Virus record (IMG/VR): IMGVR_UViG_3300031687_000042
Location: 1-38,769 of that record
Strand: one strand, 5' to 3'
Length of the DNA: 38,769 bases
Origin: a virus
Of this stretch, positions 26,301 to 33,074 are shown one piece after another (positions within the stretch are counted from its first letter, which is position 1; every line of letters starts with the position of its first letter). Made by a program: the position numbers and the translations under genes. Below the pieces are notes generated by a model, which searched no databases, was not told where the DNA came from, and saw nothing but the letters and a program-made list of their open reading frames with translations.

Positions 26301-27470
26301 GTTGCAAACAACTTCCCTACAACGTTATGGAAGTGGATTGATCATAAGCCAACTAGATACAATGGTACATTTAATTACACAACAACTGCCACAAGTGTTG
26401 CAGACTTAATAAACATAGACAGAGACTTTCATAAGGTAGTGAAAATTAAATTGTTTAATGTTGAAGCAGACCTTGACAGAAGTGAAATTTATGCGTATAA
26501 TGATGAGAAGGCCGAATGGGTACTAGTTCTTAAAAAGAATAGTAGTATTGAATTTAGCGTAGCAGACTTATGTCCTGAAATGGGATATGACAAGAGCGCC
26601 GAAGGCACACGTACAACAGCAAACGGAACTGTTATCAAAGGCGGATATTGGGATAGCGGCAAGTGGGATGTTGACAACGTTGCAGAGTATTGGCAGACAT
26701 TAATAACAGCATTAGACGAAGACATCTTCATAGGTAGAAACAAACTTAAGATGAATAAATTATTCTTTGGTGTTGTTGACTATGTGTTAAGTTCATTACC
26801 TCAAACTAACTGGATTAGAAAGACAACTTATATTAAAGTTGAGATTGCTAGCGAGTTTAACACAACGGCTAGAAAGTATAAGAGAAATAAAATTCATAAC
26901 ATAACTGGTTACATACAAGATGTTAAACCTTTCCATACTAAGATAAGCTCTACTATTAATAGTTTTGCTACTACTGAAAAGGTTAAAGCAAGTGTAACAG
27001 AATCATTAAGCATAGCAGTACAAACAAATACAAGTGGAAGCACATACGATACTAACACAAGAACGTTTGTACATTTACAAGACAACACAGGCAACGTTAT
27101 TGCGTATGCATTAGCAAGTGCTAAGGAAACAACGTTAGCTTCTGAACTTGGACTTAATGATACTAAAATAATAGTAACTAGTACTGCTGGCATTACAGCA
27201 ACAGGTACATTATATATTAACGGCGAACTGATTACATATACTAAAGTTGATGCAACTACAGTAACAGTTATAGCTAGAAACGTTAACAACACATTTAGAG
27301 CGGTAGGTGCGTTAGGAGACTCTATTACACAAGTAGATACTAACCAACTTACATACACTAACAGCCCTGCAACATTACAATATAATGTAGTAGGTAGTAC
27401 GATATTGAATAGTCCTGGCTCAACAGCGGCAGCAGAGTTGTCGGCAATTAGCAAGGGAATACAATTATAA
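17319..27470 (+). CDS. Giant baseplate wedge/virion structural protein (gp7 position), 3383 aa
   Basis: This single open frame occupies a quarter of the window. Position after gp6 and the N-terminus (KTKKFLPQVFQTELNNSWLD, residues 15-34) fit the large wedge/structural proteins of marine T4-like phages that take the gp7 place (T4 gp7 is 1032 aa). Most of the chain is beta-rich with many aromatic segments. Visible insertions are a W-x5-Y-x2-G-x2-V-x3-G-x2-W motif from residue 2032, similar to chitin/cellulose-binding CBM5/12 modules, and a Thr/Ala/Asn-rich block at about 2149-2455 with roughly three flagellin_IN-like repeats. A GTLYINGELITYT motif near the C-terminus is typical of tail proteins. 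The size suggests that wedge and surface-exposed fibre-like functions are fused. Exact homology to gp7 is not proven. Confidence 0.75.
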   Translation: MANKKAGSSKVRSIKTKKFLPQVFQTELNNSWLDSTLDQMVSKGPLDQVDGYIGSRHGSEAQAHDSYVDPVTEVKLRKSTSLTPGIISYDNTGAITNKITYDDVVHSLNANFNEYNYNSAYSSNAFSYNPPFNIDKFINFNNYYWVEELPIYTSIYTGTSKNPLTDIQNTNVYTLVDDTNTIVLENNMLIKFVGSGYDVACRGSTYIVLGTGEGNGEHRFELYIDFNQIRVYNSVTKHTQANDGIWDNSKVHSVTPNTNNKYWLAPFGKRNYGALLTAYNADPIADRLPVFDGFIFEDVESNKSLYNENVLVKFTGTGWVDATLDDSESIYVTKRDATTGNLSIKKVIVATYDSVNDKYTLAIASDATLAERAMIARAETFDTAMWDWMLPVEPLKDYLLIEKHDVFNTAWSRANHWVNISAINKLKSIMPFQNFDNIITTKRKAIRPIIEYTARIDLWNHARHVNPVSLGTIDFGVKTGDVLSAIPVGSTYVYVDNSDTKVYTQAATPTSVTLAENNTMTIKAVLDNTLSAWVNADVYYTNSTITLAQQKTKINQYPLYKFYDHTGKLLSDIAGTNFKGEKIFGYKPGKGAVDTELGMKLSYKDSLKGAEYQFQNFILTTRYKANFTQAENAKLDYHQNLTGYSLYKKRNVLEGVYNKSDLNFGAKETVQYKITNPDTDLVIPYGHGKWRPHQEEFNVHHIAGKLAVTRRNVSDGTAITFTGTREYNIGYSHIIKFVNSTTDALTFIAPGGIDIEANPSHANNPDITIQRFGDVVKIETGSSSIGGTFDVRAGSSRIGSFNISNEWDANYFDITLNGKRIKDALVTVTGSSITIDETALTADDLVDFTWNSNKQNNNVKNYSYPQVTQHNVHNKVIKTFTISETIDHWADKLNANPSFDRNTFGENNYGSITHNRSTGGTLFLHDDIAVMNDICYSDEKLDVTGSLIEQAGDWDAFRERFKAQAKRLYSVTAYPSVQELTTATLTALLRNKRTSKLHSDSNMLFNSEDALQTFTITDTSVKEFETKWTFNGDVNIRDHVYVYLTESDGTNTYKRILRKDIDYTQLGNAITILLTYNTTVTPVLEVVYNQMDSECYVPASLVKLGLAYGTQPVVSNNILYTHDGVEIVLKANADLTNPNNSSLFDPVNAALFELETRVYAGLVKEDTTYDKTNTSSYYNFLPTQASATWYSLELLNNYLEKHFKHWAELKQKGSLNQANQYVANDNTTWNYSTIPLGFNYSNATPGHYKGVYVHLFGTATPDLTPWHMLGHSFKPTWWDANYSWVTGSKRTALLSALKNGLVSDPSGTPTHDIVFARPHWDFATKSPVTGSGTLEDLTTVIGTPANVDASSAFKFGDWSSEEYEWRVSPQGQAAGVDAIIKLNPARAWSAFFQPGIHNNGYAGIQNAGRFGSSKSYKVPGNTYGNSIINIEVQASPTTVSATESFIVLDDFGSTTATTNFKLNASSKVSALSLTNRGVKFTGSPIVSYSGGASNIAGIDFKITTGRIGYVANGLSQAQYNFILRNQNSNLSQGQLYTNLDTKLHEKLGGFSSKELLEVFAESSLTGDFEFGKADFTIDMYQGRPTRLVTASAIFITKTLTGFTLSGLSNNKQEFNFFEPNIADTTDYELVTVQGSTVRRYNKFVTTASTIEYGAAVEKMQDVYNFVRGYFSLLTKFGYTLEFDGDSSASDFVNWALTADNTDTFVLQIGRTISFKTLYGTVYPYNKLTSNGNDVLTMFNKTLQDSDLSVNRSKGLVTVATKNAEFIGSITSAVLEYDHVMIFENKTKLGVAIYDDVLNQTQKRLVLRGQRTANWNGTKTAPGYLVFDDHIVENFDSAVQSIDDMYRTDVDSFNGAFTQSKDLAIGNVNKTWADGLGINKNVLTKFHQGSIKQQGTTASIDRFNRASIVDEGITKLNAYDQYMFRQSELGNNDLEEVLEIELRSSDLVASPQCISTQDTPAGGAKAGVTYTAPERIINNKAITFDTKDFTYDWNFILTGGAALDHEVKYRILSADDISSVFEKTEPYALVPTWNNYTSYKKGEQVRHQGQLWKCSVNFTGLTETTATILETSRASRADFPHGTIAEIAGTSVTFNNTSTEYQPIIANGTATSPTFLPSETLVIDNINIGFSKTANVQVVTGPAIQRSTLGNVAFADVTGQGITINGTAISFGSTPANVIENFTGVNNGTALNPVLQATFTIAQALSGSTFSIASVTVNGTATTAYTLSGQNITFTTAPTAGQAIVITLTHVTVGITTTGIRDAINAAGVTGVTSSLVTASNVLEIAYAGGVGDVLIIAPAASNAALGFATGGHTIAVPVELQLQPAQLNITEIVAQINATSALVNVTASNVANKLKLVSTGVTLAVAGTARTTVGLNTTYSATTSTIAVPTVRSDAVTLIQAAITAAGNTEVTIATVGNNIIISSTGTSLTLGDTTFNTLAGFDTGTKIATDGGVVNTFDVTDFGSTAQTSDNALYNILVTDDSAFEVASRGSITTKFFGWNVLQVTQRPAPLYSYTTATDGCGICAGTSTLDGNDAEVTTNVAHGLQVGDFVQLLNTTTTPNIDGIHKVTKVGTLDTVFYIDEFIEMCGNAVSIMPLVTTRFTDEVQRASAIALASWNLPAKTLIYEDSNASVLGTYVSNITGSTVTAKRQTLSRPTNKDIDNITVYNYKKNKSNIILESFDPLRHIIPGIAKQNVDIINVSDNAIYNTSSDTGQSVDDNNAWGTEQLGTRWWDTSKARYYDYDQGGLEYRVSKWGELYPGSEIVVWEWIKSSVAPDDYAESVLFGKEIYGVPATGEAYAVYDKLTAELVYHYTLTTQFNSANGSNDDVYYYWVKNKTTVQDERTLSAFDVANIIRSPSTNGVSWFAALTANEFIVDNISYYVDNKSTVLQINKAPNKFKSHNEWTLIAKGYDNIPGYYIQGMKYSLAGWNSVKARIPFNTLHKFNKYGDSLDIGQSWFNNINEGRRNTAEAINYELRSVLVDDAYTNKWDRTLVANNFPTTLWKWIDHKPTRYNGTFNYTTTATSVADLINIDRDFHKVVKIKLFNVEADLDRSEIYAYNDEKAEWVLVLKKNSSIEFSVADLCPEMGYDKSAEGTRTTANGTVIKGGYWDSGKWDVDNVAEYWQTLITALDEDIFIGRNKLKMNKLFFGVVDYVLSSLPQTNWIRKTTYIKVEIASEFNTTARKYKRNKIHNITGYIQDVKPFHTKISSTINSFATTEKVKASVTESLSIAVQTNTSGSTYDTNTRTFVHLQDNTGNVIAYALASAKETTLASELGLNDTKIIVTSTAGITATGTLYINGELITYTKVDATTVTVIARNVNNTFRAVGALGDSITQVDTNQLTYTNSPATLQYNVVGSTILNSPGSTAAAELSAISKGIQL
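23764..24680 (+). repeat. Flagellin_IN-like tandem repeats encoded in the giant protein
   Basis: About three imperfect units of the form INA-x-GV-x-S-x5-N-x-L-x-I, ending in an ALGFATG, VGLNT or LAGFDTG block, at protein residues about 2149-2455. Composition shifts to Ala/Thr/Val/Asn and lacks the aromatics of the flanking sequence. Such repeats fold as small surface beta/alpha domains in flagellin and in some phage adhesins. Confidence 0.55.
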
Positions 27471-27488
27471 CATTAGATAATGCTCCGG

Positions 27489-27496
27489 CATAAATA
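27489..27496 (+). promoter_or_regulatory. T4-type late promoter for the fibre/structural genes
   Basis: CATAAATA, with a predicted start near 27502. AAGGAA (27503-27508) gives the ribosome binding site for the ATG at 27516. It probably serves the three genes to 30210. Confidence 0.65.
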
Positions 27497-27515
27497 GTGT
27501 ATAAGGAATAGGCAT

Positions 27516-28112
27516 ATGAAAACATTGAATGAAACATCAGTAGTTAACGTAGAAGGTCATGTAATCATCAGAGATGTTGATACTAATGAGACTCTGCTTA
27601 ACAAATATAACGCAATTAACTTTCAAAACTTTGCGTTAGCACTAGCTAATTCGTTAGCTAATAAGACTGATGTTAATGGCAATAGCTCAGTTATTAGTAA
27701 GTTAGCATTTGGATTTGGTGGTTCAACCATTGATGCAAGTGGAAACATTACATATAAAGAAGCTAAAGTCGCAGGCGGAAGTGGAGCGTTGTATAACGCA
27801 AGCCTTGATAATGCAAACGGTGGCGTACATTTACAAGTACCTATCACAGAGCATACAGTTATGGATGCGGCAAACGAACCGTATACAGATTTAGCATGCA
27901 AAGTAATTTTAGATTATAACTACCCAGCTGATGCAAGTAACTTGGATACAGCTAGTAATTATGAGACAGCAGGCGAGTTTGTATTTGATGAGATTGCATT
28001 AGTAACAGAATCAGGTAACTTCTTAACGCATTTAATATTTCATCCTATTCAAAAAAGTAAAAATAGAAAATTAGAGATACTATATACTCTAAGAATTAGA
28101 GCAGGAGTTTAA
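27516..28112 (+). CDS. Virion structural protein, 198 aa
   Basis: I do not recognise a named T4 homologue. The protein has a short N-terminal beta hairpin (SVVNVEGHVIIRDVDTNE), a helix rich in Ala/Asn/Leu at about residues 30-50, and a beta-rich end with FVFDEIALVTESGNFLTHLIF. The latter resembles tail-collar or connector subunits that hold fibres to the baseplate. It has its own late promoter and is followed 3 nt later by the tail-fibre-like gene, so a baseplate-fibre connector role in the place of T4 gp8-gp10 is plausible but inferred. Confidence 0.6.
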   Translation: MKTLNETSVVNVEGHVIIRDVDTNETLLNKYNAINFQNFALALANSLANKTDVNGNSSVISKLAFGFGGSTIDASGNITYKEAKVAGGSGALYNASLDNANGGVHLQVPITEHTVMDAANEPYTDLACKVILDYNYPADASNLDTASNYETAGEFVFDEIALVTESGNFLTHLIFHPIQKSKNRKLEILYTLRIRAGV

Positions 28113-28115
28113 ACA

Positions 28116-29033
28116 ATGGCATATACGATTACAAAAAACGGAACGTCAATTACAGTAGCTGACGATACGCTAAACACACAAACAAGTCTGCGTCTAGTAG
28201 GTAAGGATTATATTGGTTACGGTGAAGCAATTGCACAAAACTCTGTTAGTTTATTAGAGAATTTTGCAAGCGAAACTGCTCCAACTAATCCAATCGAAGG
28301 TCAGTTATGGTGGAAGCCAAGTACCAAAATACTATACGTAAGATACAATACTACATGGCTAGGCTTAGATGCTGGCAGTGGTTTTGTTCAAGTAACAGAC
28401 ACAGCTGATGTTGTCCATAACGTGGCAGTTAGCAGAGCAAACGGAATACCAGTCTCAATGGTTAGTTCAAATGCAACAGCATTTGCATTAAAGTCAACTG
28501 AAACTGATTACATACCTTACTTCTCAGACAGCGGAGCAGGTACAGGAACAACAACAATTAATGCAGGTATCAACTTAAACACAGTAACAGCTTCAGCAAT
28601 GAAGTTTCATGGTACTGCTACGCATGCACAATTTGCAGACGTTGCAGAGAACTATACATCAGACGTAACATACGGTGCAGGCACTGTAATAATGATAGCG
28701 TCAGGCGATGGCGTAATAGGTGACCACGAAGTTACAGAAACAGTACATGAGAAAGATCCTAAAGTAATAGGAGTTGTAACAACAGACCCAGCATTATTGA
28801 TGAACTCAATGGCAGAGGGAATTACAACAGCGGTTGCATTACTTGGAAGAGTTCCTTGTAAAGTAGTTGGACCAATTACAAAGGGTGACAGAATTATTAG
28901 TAGTGATACACCAGGACACGGAAGAAGTGAAATGGGTCATGAAATTAATTGGAGACATGTTATAGGCCGTGCATTAGAATCAAAGAATTCTTTAGAAGCG
29001 GGCGTAATAGAAGTTATAGTTGGAGTAAAGTAA
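28116..29033 (+). CDS. Tail fibre-like protein
   Basis: The 305-aa protein starts with a domain containing PIEGQLWWKPSTKILYVR (about residues 59-76), common in marine phage fibre proteins. It continues through a variable Thr/Ser-rich shaft and ends with a domain marked by FADVAENYTSDVTYGAGTVI (173-192) and LLGRVPCKVVGPITKGD. That C-terminal domain type occurs at the tips of phage tail fibres and appendages. It lies between two other late structural genes with 3-nt and 1-nt gaps. Target receptor unknown. Confidence 0.7.
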   Translation: MAYTITKNGTSITVADDTLNTQTSLRLVGKDYIGYGEAIAQNSVSLLENFASETAPTNPIEGQLWWKPSTKILYVRYNTTWLGLDAGSGFVQVTDTADVVHNVAVSRANGIPVSMVSSNATAFALKSTETDYIPYFSDSGAGTGTTTINAGINLNTVTASAMKFHGTATHAQFADVAENYTSDVTYGAGTVIMIASGDGVIGDHEVTETVHEKDPKVIGVVTTDPALLMNSMAEGITTAVALLGRVPCKVVGPITKGDRIISSDTPGHGRSEMGHEINWRHVIGRALESKNSLEAGVIEVIVGVK

Positions 29034-29034
29034 A

Positions 29035-30210
29035 ATGGCATTAGCTTCCAAACCGGCACAAGTACTAACGGGCAATAAGATTTATGCTCTAGAACTGAAT
29101 AACCTTGTTACATATTTTAACGAATTGTGGACGGGCGGGAGCTTTAGTTATGACTCCAATCATAGCAGTACATCAGACAACAGAAGATATGGCTGGGGAC
29201 AAACGTCTGCAGTCATTAACCCAGCAATTAATATTGGTTCGCTTATTACAGGACTTTCTTTTAATCAAGCTATAACACAAGTTAATGCTGGACAGTATCA
29301 TACAGAAGATAATCCAACTCTGCTACTTCCTAAGATAGCAGCGAACCACCCAGACCCAATCTCACCAGTTAACTATAATGACGTAGTAACTAAGATTTCT
29401 ATAATTGAATCTAACAAGTACAAAGTAGACTGGGCAGAATGGGATAAGGATGTATTAATTTCAACTAATACACAATCTTGGAATCAAGACTTAGAGATTG
29501 TTCATAAGTTTGCATTTACAGACTACAACGAAGCAAGGCACTTTTTTAATAGTGGTGGCGAGCTAAGTTTAGAACTTGAGATGGATGCAGGTGGAGCAGC
29601 AGGACAAGACGTATGGAGACAAATCTTTAACAGATTCGATAGCATACGTATAGGAGCAGAGCAATGTAAGATAGTTGCAGACGATGCTTATGATGTATTA
29701 ACAACTAGTACAGTAGCGGCAACAGGCTTCTACAATGGAATTGTGCATGGTGGAGACTTTAATACTATATTTGATGCAGGAGTATTTAGATTCTCTTCAG
29801 GTGAATATGGAAACGCTTATGTATATGTGTACAGTGAATACAACAGTAGACGTATTAGATTCCAAATGAAAGCAGATGAAGTAGGCGGAACATTCAATGT
29901 GTACGTGAAAGTAATACTAGTGGAAGATGTAGACGATACATTTGCTATAACACAACCTATTAAACTATACTCAGGATGGAGTAGACCAACACAAGCTCCA
30001 ACAAATGGTGATGGTAACGAAGCATCAATGACAGTAGGTGCAACTGTAACACGATTTGCACAACGTAATGCTCCTGTAATTTCAGAAGCAGTAGCGTGGG
30101 CACCAGTTGATGTTGCAAGTGGCGTACAACTTGATTGGAACGCATCTCCAAATACAGGCTGGACTAGCACCGGCGATGCAAACAATCCTTATTCATATAC
30201 CAAAGACTAG
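29035..30210 (+). CDS. Virion/tail structural protein, 391 aa
   Basis: No family recognised with certainty. The N-terminus (about 1-120) is helical with many Asn/Tyr. The middle has a hydrophobic beta pattern around FAFTDYNEARHFFNSGGELSL (about 163-183), and residues about 240-320 are beta-sheet-like (NAYVYVYSEYNSRRIRFQMK). The end is Gly/Asn/Trp-rich. It starts 1 nt after the fibre-like gene stop and is the last gene of this late operon before the transporter promoter. A surface or fibre-associated role is inferred from position. Confidence 0.6.
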   Translation: MALASKPAQVLTGNKIYALELNNLVTYFNELWTGGSFSYDSNHSSTSDNRRYGWGQTSAVINPAINIGSLITGLSFNQAITQVNAGQYHTEDNPTLLLPKIAANHPDPISPVNYNDVVTKISIIESNKYKVDWAEWDKDVLISTNTQSWNQDLEIVHKFAFTDYNEARHFFNSGGELSLELEMDAGGAAGQDVWRQIFNRFDSIRIGAEQCKIVADDAYDVLTTSTVAATGFYNGIVHGGDFNTIFDAGVFRFSSGEYGNAYVYVYSEYNSRRIRFQMKADEVGGTFNVYVKVILVEDVDDTFAITQPIKLYSGWSRPTQAPTNGDGNEASMTVGATVTRFAQRNAPVISEAVAWAPVDVASGVQLDWNASPNTGWTSTGDANNPYSYTKD

Positions 30211-30231
30211 TAAACAAATCCCAAAATCAGC

Positions 30232-30260
30232 TTGACAAACTCTGGTAAATAGTATATTAT
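30232..30260 (+). promoter_or_regulatory. Sigma70-type promoter for the YhhQ-like transporter
   Basis: TTGACA (30232-30237), a 17-bp spacer and TATTAT (30255-30260). The -35 is perfect and the -10 is 5/6. The leader that follows is almost pure A/T up to AGGAGA (30289-30294), 6 nt before the ATG. Confidence 0.75.
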
Positions 30261-30300
30261 ATACATATATAATTATATATAATTTATCAGGAGAACTAAT

Positions 30301-30912
30301 ATGATTTCAAGACTATTAGAAGGCGTCGATAAAGCTATGATGATTAAACTTGCATTACTGCATGTTGTGATTGTTGTTATATCTAACGCACTAGTTTCCA
30401 TTCCAGTGGAAATGTTTGGAGTAAAACTAACATGGGCAGCATTTACTTTCCCATTAGTTGTACTCGCAACCGACTTAACAGTAAGAATGCTAGGCAAAAA
30501 TATTGCACGTTCAACAATTTTAGCGGCATACCCGTTAGCAATTATTGGATCTATTGCAGTAGTAATGCTAGAAGGAGCACCAACTAGTGTTGCTCTTAGA
30601 ATTGGTTTAGCAAGTGCATCTGCATATGCAGTAGGTACACTACTTGACGTCTATGTATTTCAATACATCAGAGAAGGATTCTCAAAGATGTGGTGGATTG
30701 CACCAGCAGTTTCTACAGTGGCAGCAAATATAATTGATACGTATACATTCTTTTGGGTGGCATTCAGCAACTCAGCAGACGAGTACATGGCAGCGAACTG
30801 GATAGAAATCGCAGGCTCACAGGTTGTACTAAAAATTGCAGTAGGGCTTATTATCTTCTTGCCAGCATATGGCGTACTATTAAAGTATCTACAAAGCAGA
30901 GTAGAAGATTAG
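30301..30912 (+). CDS. Queuosine-precursor (preQ0) transporter, YhhQ/VUT family
   Basis: The 203-aa protein aligns by eye along its whole length with E. coli YhhQ. Shared blocks include LHVVIVVISNALVSIPV (residues 20-36), TWAAFTFPLVVLATDLTVR (45-63), YAVGTLLDVYVFQYIR (about 100-115), WWIAPAVSTVAANIIDT (122-138) and FFLPAYGVLLKYL-like ends. About six membrane helices are visible. The family imports 7-deazaguanine precursors such as preQ0 for tRNA queuosine; phages can also use them to modify DNA. No queuosine or deazapurine biosynthesis gene is seen in this window. The gene has its own sigma70 promoter and strong ribosome binding site inside a late region, so its timing is likely different from its neighbours. 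Confidence 0.85.
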   Translation: MISRLLEGVDKAMMIKLALLHVVIVVISNALVSIPVEMFGVKLTWAAFTFPLVVLATDLTVRMLGKNIARSTILAAYPLAIIGSIAVVMLEGAPTSVALRIGLASASAYAVGTLLDVYVFQYIREGFSKMWWIAPAVSTVAANIIDTYTFFWVAFSNSADEYMAANWIEIAGSQVVLKIAVGLIIFLPAYGVLLKYLQSRVED

Positions 30913-30923
30913 ACAAACAAATA

Positions 30924-30957
30924 GAATGTACGATAAAGTAACATTTATCGTACATTC
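30924..30957 (+). repeat. 14-bp perfect inverted repeat between transporter and next operon
   Basis: Fourteen bases (30924-30937) pair perfectly with 30944-30957 around a GTAACA loop. On the rightward strand it is followed by ACTTAAAGGAGA, not a U-tract, so it is a poor terminator for the transporter. On the leftward strand a T-rich stretch follows. It could protect or direct processing of the 3' end, or block leftward readthrough. Confidence 0.6.
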
Positions 30958-30974
30958 ACTTAAAGGAGAAAACT

Positions 30975-31322
30975 ATGGACGAGAGATTATCTAAAGCATT
31001 AGAGTTCAGTAACTATGCTTTAACAATAAACAATCAAAAAAGAAACATTAAAAACAGAGTAGCACAGTTACAAATTGTGCATTACTTAGGCGGAGTGTTC
31101 TTAGCCGACCACGAAACAATTGCGTTTGTAAAAACATTAATAGACTTAGAACGCAAAGACTCGATTGTAATTGATAGCAAACAAAATCCTATCAATGTAA
31201 AAAGTTTAAAAGAATTAATGACTAAGCTACTTGATGCATACACAAGTGCAACAACAGAATATGATATTGAAAATGAGAAGCTTAAGAAAGCTAGGAACAT
31301 TAAAAAAGTAATGGACTGGTAA
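30975..31322 (+). CDS. Small helical hypothetical protein, 115 aa
   Basis: Start chosen at the ATG 6 nt after AGGAGA (30964-30969). The protein is Lys/Glu-rich with two heptad-like stretches, about residues 1-35 and 85-110, so a helical hairpin or short coiled coil is likely; there is no membrane segment. It is the first gene of the right-hand operon, and its stop overlaps the next ATG (TAATG). No family recognised. Confidence 0.7.
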   Translation: MDERLSKALEFSNYALTINNQKRNIKNRVAQLQIVHYLGGVFLADHETIAFVKTLIDLERKDSIVIDSKQNPINVKSLKELMTKLLDAYTSATTEYDIENEKLKKARNIKKVMDW

Positions 31323-32224
31323 TGTTTGAATACAGTGATCAGAAAGGTGTATGTTTTTTCGCTTACAACAATGACCAGATAGACTATGTTAAGATTGCAT
31401 TGTTTGCTGGCCAGTATGTTAAGAAGTTTTTAAAACTACCCGTGTGTTTAATTACAGACGAAGGATCAGAAGCTTGGCTTGAACAAAGTCAGGACAAGGA
31501 TATAATTGAAGCAACGTTTGATTATATTGTAGTTACTAATGATGAAATGAAAACTAACAACAGACGGCACTTTGATAGTCCATGGACAGAGTTTACTGCA
31601 CAATTTAATAACAGTAACAAACATAAGATATTTGAGTACAGTCCATTTGAACAAACATTATTATTAGACATTGACTATATTGTTAAGACAGATTACTTAT
31701 TACAATACTTTGATCAAACAGAACACAACGTTTGTATGTTTGACAACGCAACAACACTACGTAACGAACTGCCAGCAGAACGCGAACGATTCTTATACGA
31801 GTCGGGTATTAAGATGTGGTGGAGTACTGTTGTATACTTTGATCGTAGTGACGAGAGTAAATTATTTTTTGATACATGGGCACACGTTGCAGCCAACTAT
31901 GAATTCTATCAATACCTTTATAACTTTCCAGGTAAGTTATTCCGCACAGACTATTGCGTGAGCATTGCTGTACATATACTTGGAGGCATGCAAGATGCTG
32001 AATCACCAATTGGAAACTTTGATGGAACAGCATTAGTTAATATGAGTCAGAAGGATGATATCATTGAGACTCCTACATTAACTGATTGGGTATTTATAGC
32101 ACATTGCCAAAAGGAACAATGGAAGAATATATTAGTAAGACAAGGCAAACAGGACGTACACGTTATGAATAAACGATCGCTTGGTAGAGTAATAGCTGAG
32201 TTACAGGAGAAGTTTAATGATTAA
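31322..32224 (+). CDS. GT-A glycosyltransferase-like protein
   Basis: The 300-aa protein resembles GT8-like glycosyltransferases: an N-terminal nucleotide-binding Rossmann half (FFAYNNDQIDYVKIAL, then VCLITDEGS at 41-49) and a DxD motif at D116/D118 within LLLDIDYIV, the usual Mn2+/sugar-nucleotide site. Later motifs include MWWSTVVYFDRS around 165-176. It would transfer a sugar to phage or host glycan, or to protein; the acceptor is unknown. The start overlaps the preceding stop and the end overlaps the next gene by 8 nt. The next gene is a probable paralogue. Confidence 0.65.
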   Translation: MFEYSDQKGVCFFAYNNDQIDYVKIALFAGQYVKKFLKLPVCLITDEGSEAWLEQSQDKDIIEATFDYIVVTNDEMKTNNRRHFDSPWTEFTAQFNNSNKHKIFEYSPFEQTLLLDIDYIVKTDYLLQYFDQTEHNVCMFDNATTLRNELPAERERFLYESGIKMWWSTVVYFDRSDESKLFFDTWAHVAANYEFYQYLYNFPGKLFRTDYCVSIAVHILGGMQDAESPIGNFDGTALVNMSQKDDIIETPTLTDWVFIAHCQKEQWKNILVRQGKQDVHVMNKRSLGRVIAELQEKFND

Positions 32225-33074
32225 AGAACCTGAAGACAGAGGCTACGTAATTGTAGCAATGCAAGATTTTGAATATGAACAAGCTACAGCATTGGCGTAC
32301 AGTATTAAATTACAAAATAAAAAAGCAAGCGTTTCGTTAGTAACTAACTACACAGACAGAATACCAGAACACTTTCACGAAGTGTTTGATTATCTTATAG
32401 AGCTACCTTATGGATTTAGTGAGACAACTAGAGCTAACGAGTGGCAACTATATTGGTGTACACCATATGTACATACTATGGTAGTTGACTGTGCTAGCTT
32501 AGTAAAAGAGAATCACGATAGTACATGGGACTACTTAATAGACCAGAAAGACATTTGCTTCTTTAACAGGGCAACTAACTTCAAGGGTGCTCCGTTAGTA
32601 AATAAGAACGCAAACGTATTAGAAATAAATTATAAATTAACTAAAGTATACTCTAGCATGTATTACTTTAAACACGACACTGACATTGCACTAGCTTACT
32701 TTAAACTAGCAGATGTGTTTATGCAAAACTGGAGAGAAGTATATGCACATTACTTTTCGGAAGTACATAAACCATCACAGTTTAGTCCAGACATTATACA
32801 TAGTCTACTCAACACAGTAATCATACATGATGATCCATTGTTACACAAAGACCTTGTAACTATTGTAAACATGCCAGTAACATTAGAAGACGGCAACATA
32901 GGTGTATGGGATAAGTGGACGGACTGTTTAAATACTTGGGCTAGTAAAGGTGCAAAGATTAAAATACAAAACTTTGCTATCTCTACTAATTTATATTACG
33001 GTGAACAAGAGTTCCTTACACAAGAAATATTTGATGAACACAGAAACACATACCTCGCAACCAGTAAAAAGTAA
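32217..33074 (+). CDS. Glycosyltransferase-like paralogue lacking the DxD motif
   Basis: The 285-aa protein follows the same layout as its upstream neighbour. YVIVAMQDFEYEQATALAYSI at 10-30 matches the N-terminal half, and TPYVHTMVVDCASLV at 82-96 lies where the neighbour has SPFEQTLLLDIDYIV. The second Asp of DxD is replaced (D91-C-A93), so metal-dependent transfer may be lost. It may form a heteromer with, or regulate, the active neighbour, or bind the acceptor. Divergence is substantial, so paralogy is a judgement from aligned motifs. Confidence 0.55.
   Translation: MIKEPEDRGYVIVAMQDFEYEQATALAYSIKLQNKKASVSLVTNYTDRIPEHFHEVFDYLIELPYGFSETTRANEWQLYWCTPYVHTMVVDCASLVKENHDSTWDYLIDQKDICFFNRATNFKGAPLVNKNANVLEINYKLTKVYSSMYYFKHDTDIALAYFKLADVFMQNWREVYAHYFSEVHKPSQFSPDIIHSLLNTVIIHDDPLLHKDLVTIVNMPVTLEDGNIGVWDKWTDCLNTWASKGAKIKIQNFAISTNLYYGEQEFLTQEIFDEHRNTYLATSKK

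Noticed and set aside
26909-27454. Leftward ORF of 181 aa
   Set aside because: Antisense to the C-terminus of the giant protein, with no ribosome binding site or promoter.
30244-30251. GGTAAATA between the -35 and -10 of the transporter promoter as a late box
   Set aside because: It lacks the ATA at the start of the box that all the other late boxes share; the sigma70 promoter explains the site.
32950-33033. Upstream extension of the 334-aa gene to the ATG at 32950
   Set aside because: The 28 extra residues lie wholly inside the preceding gene and have no supporting ribosome binding site.
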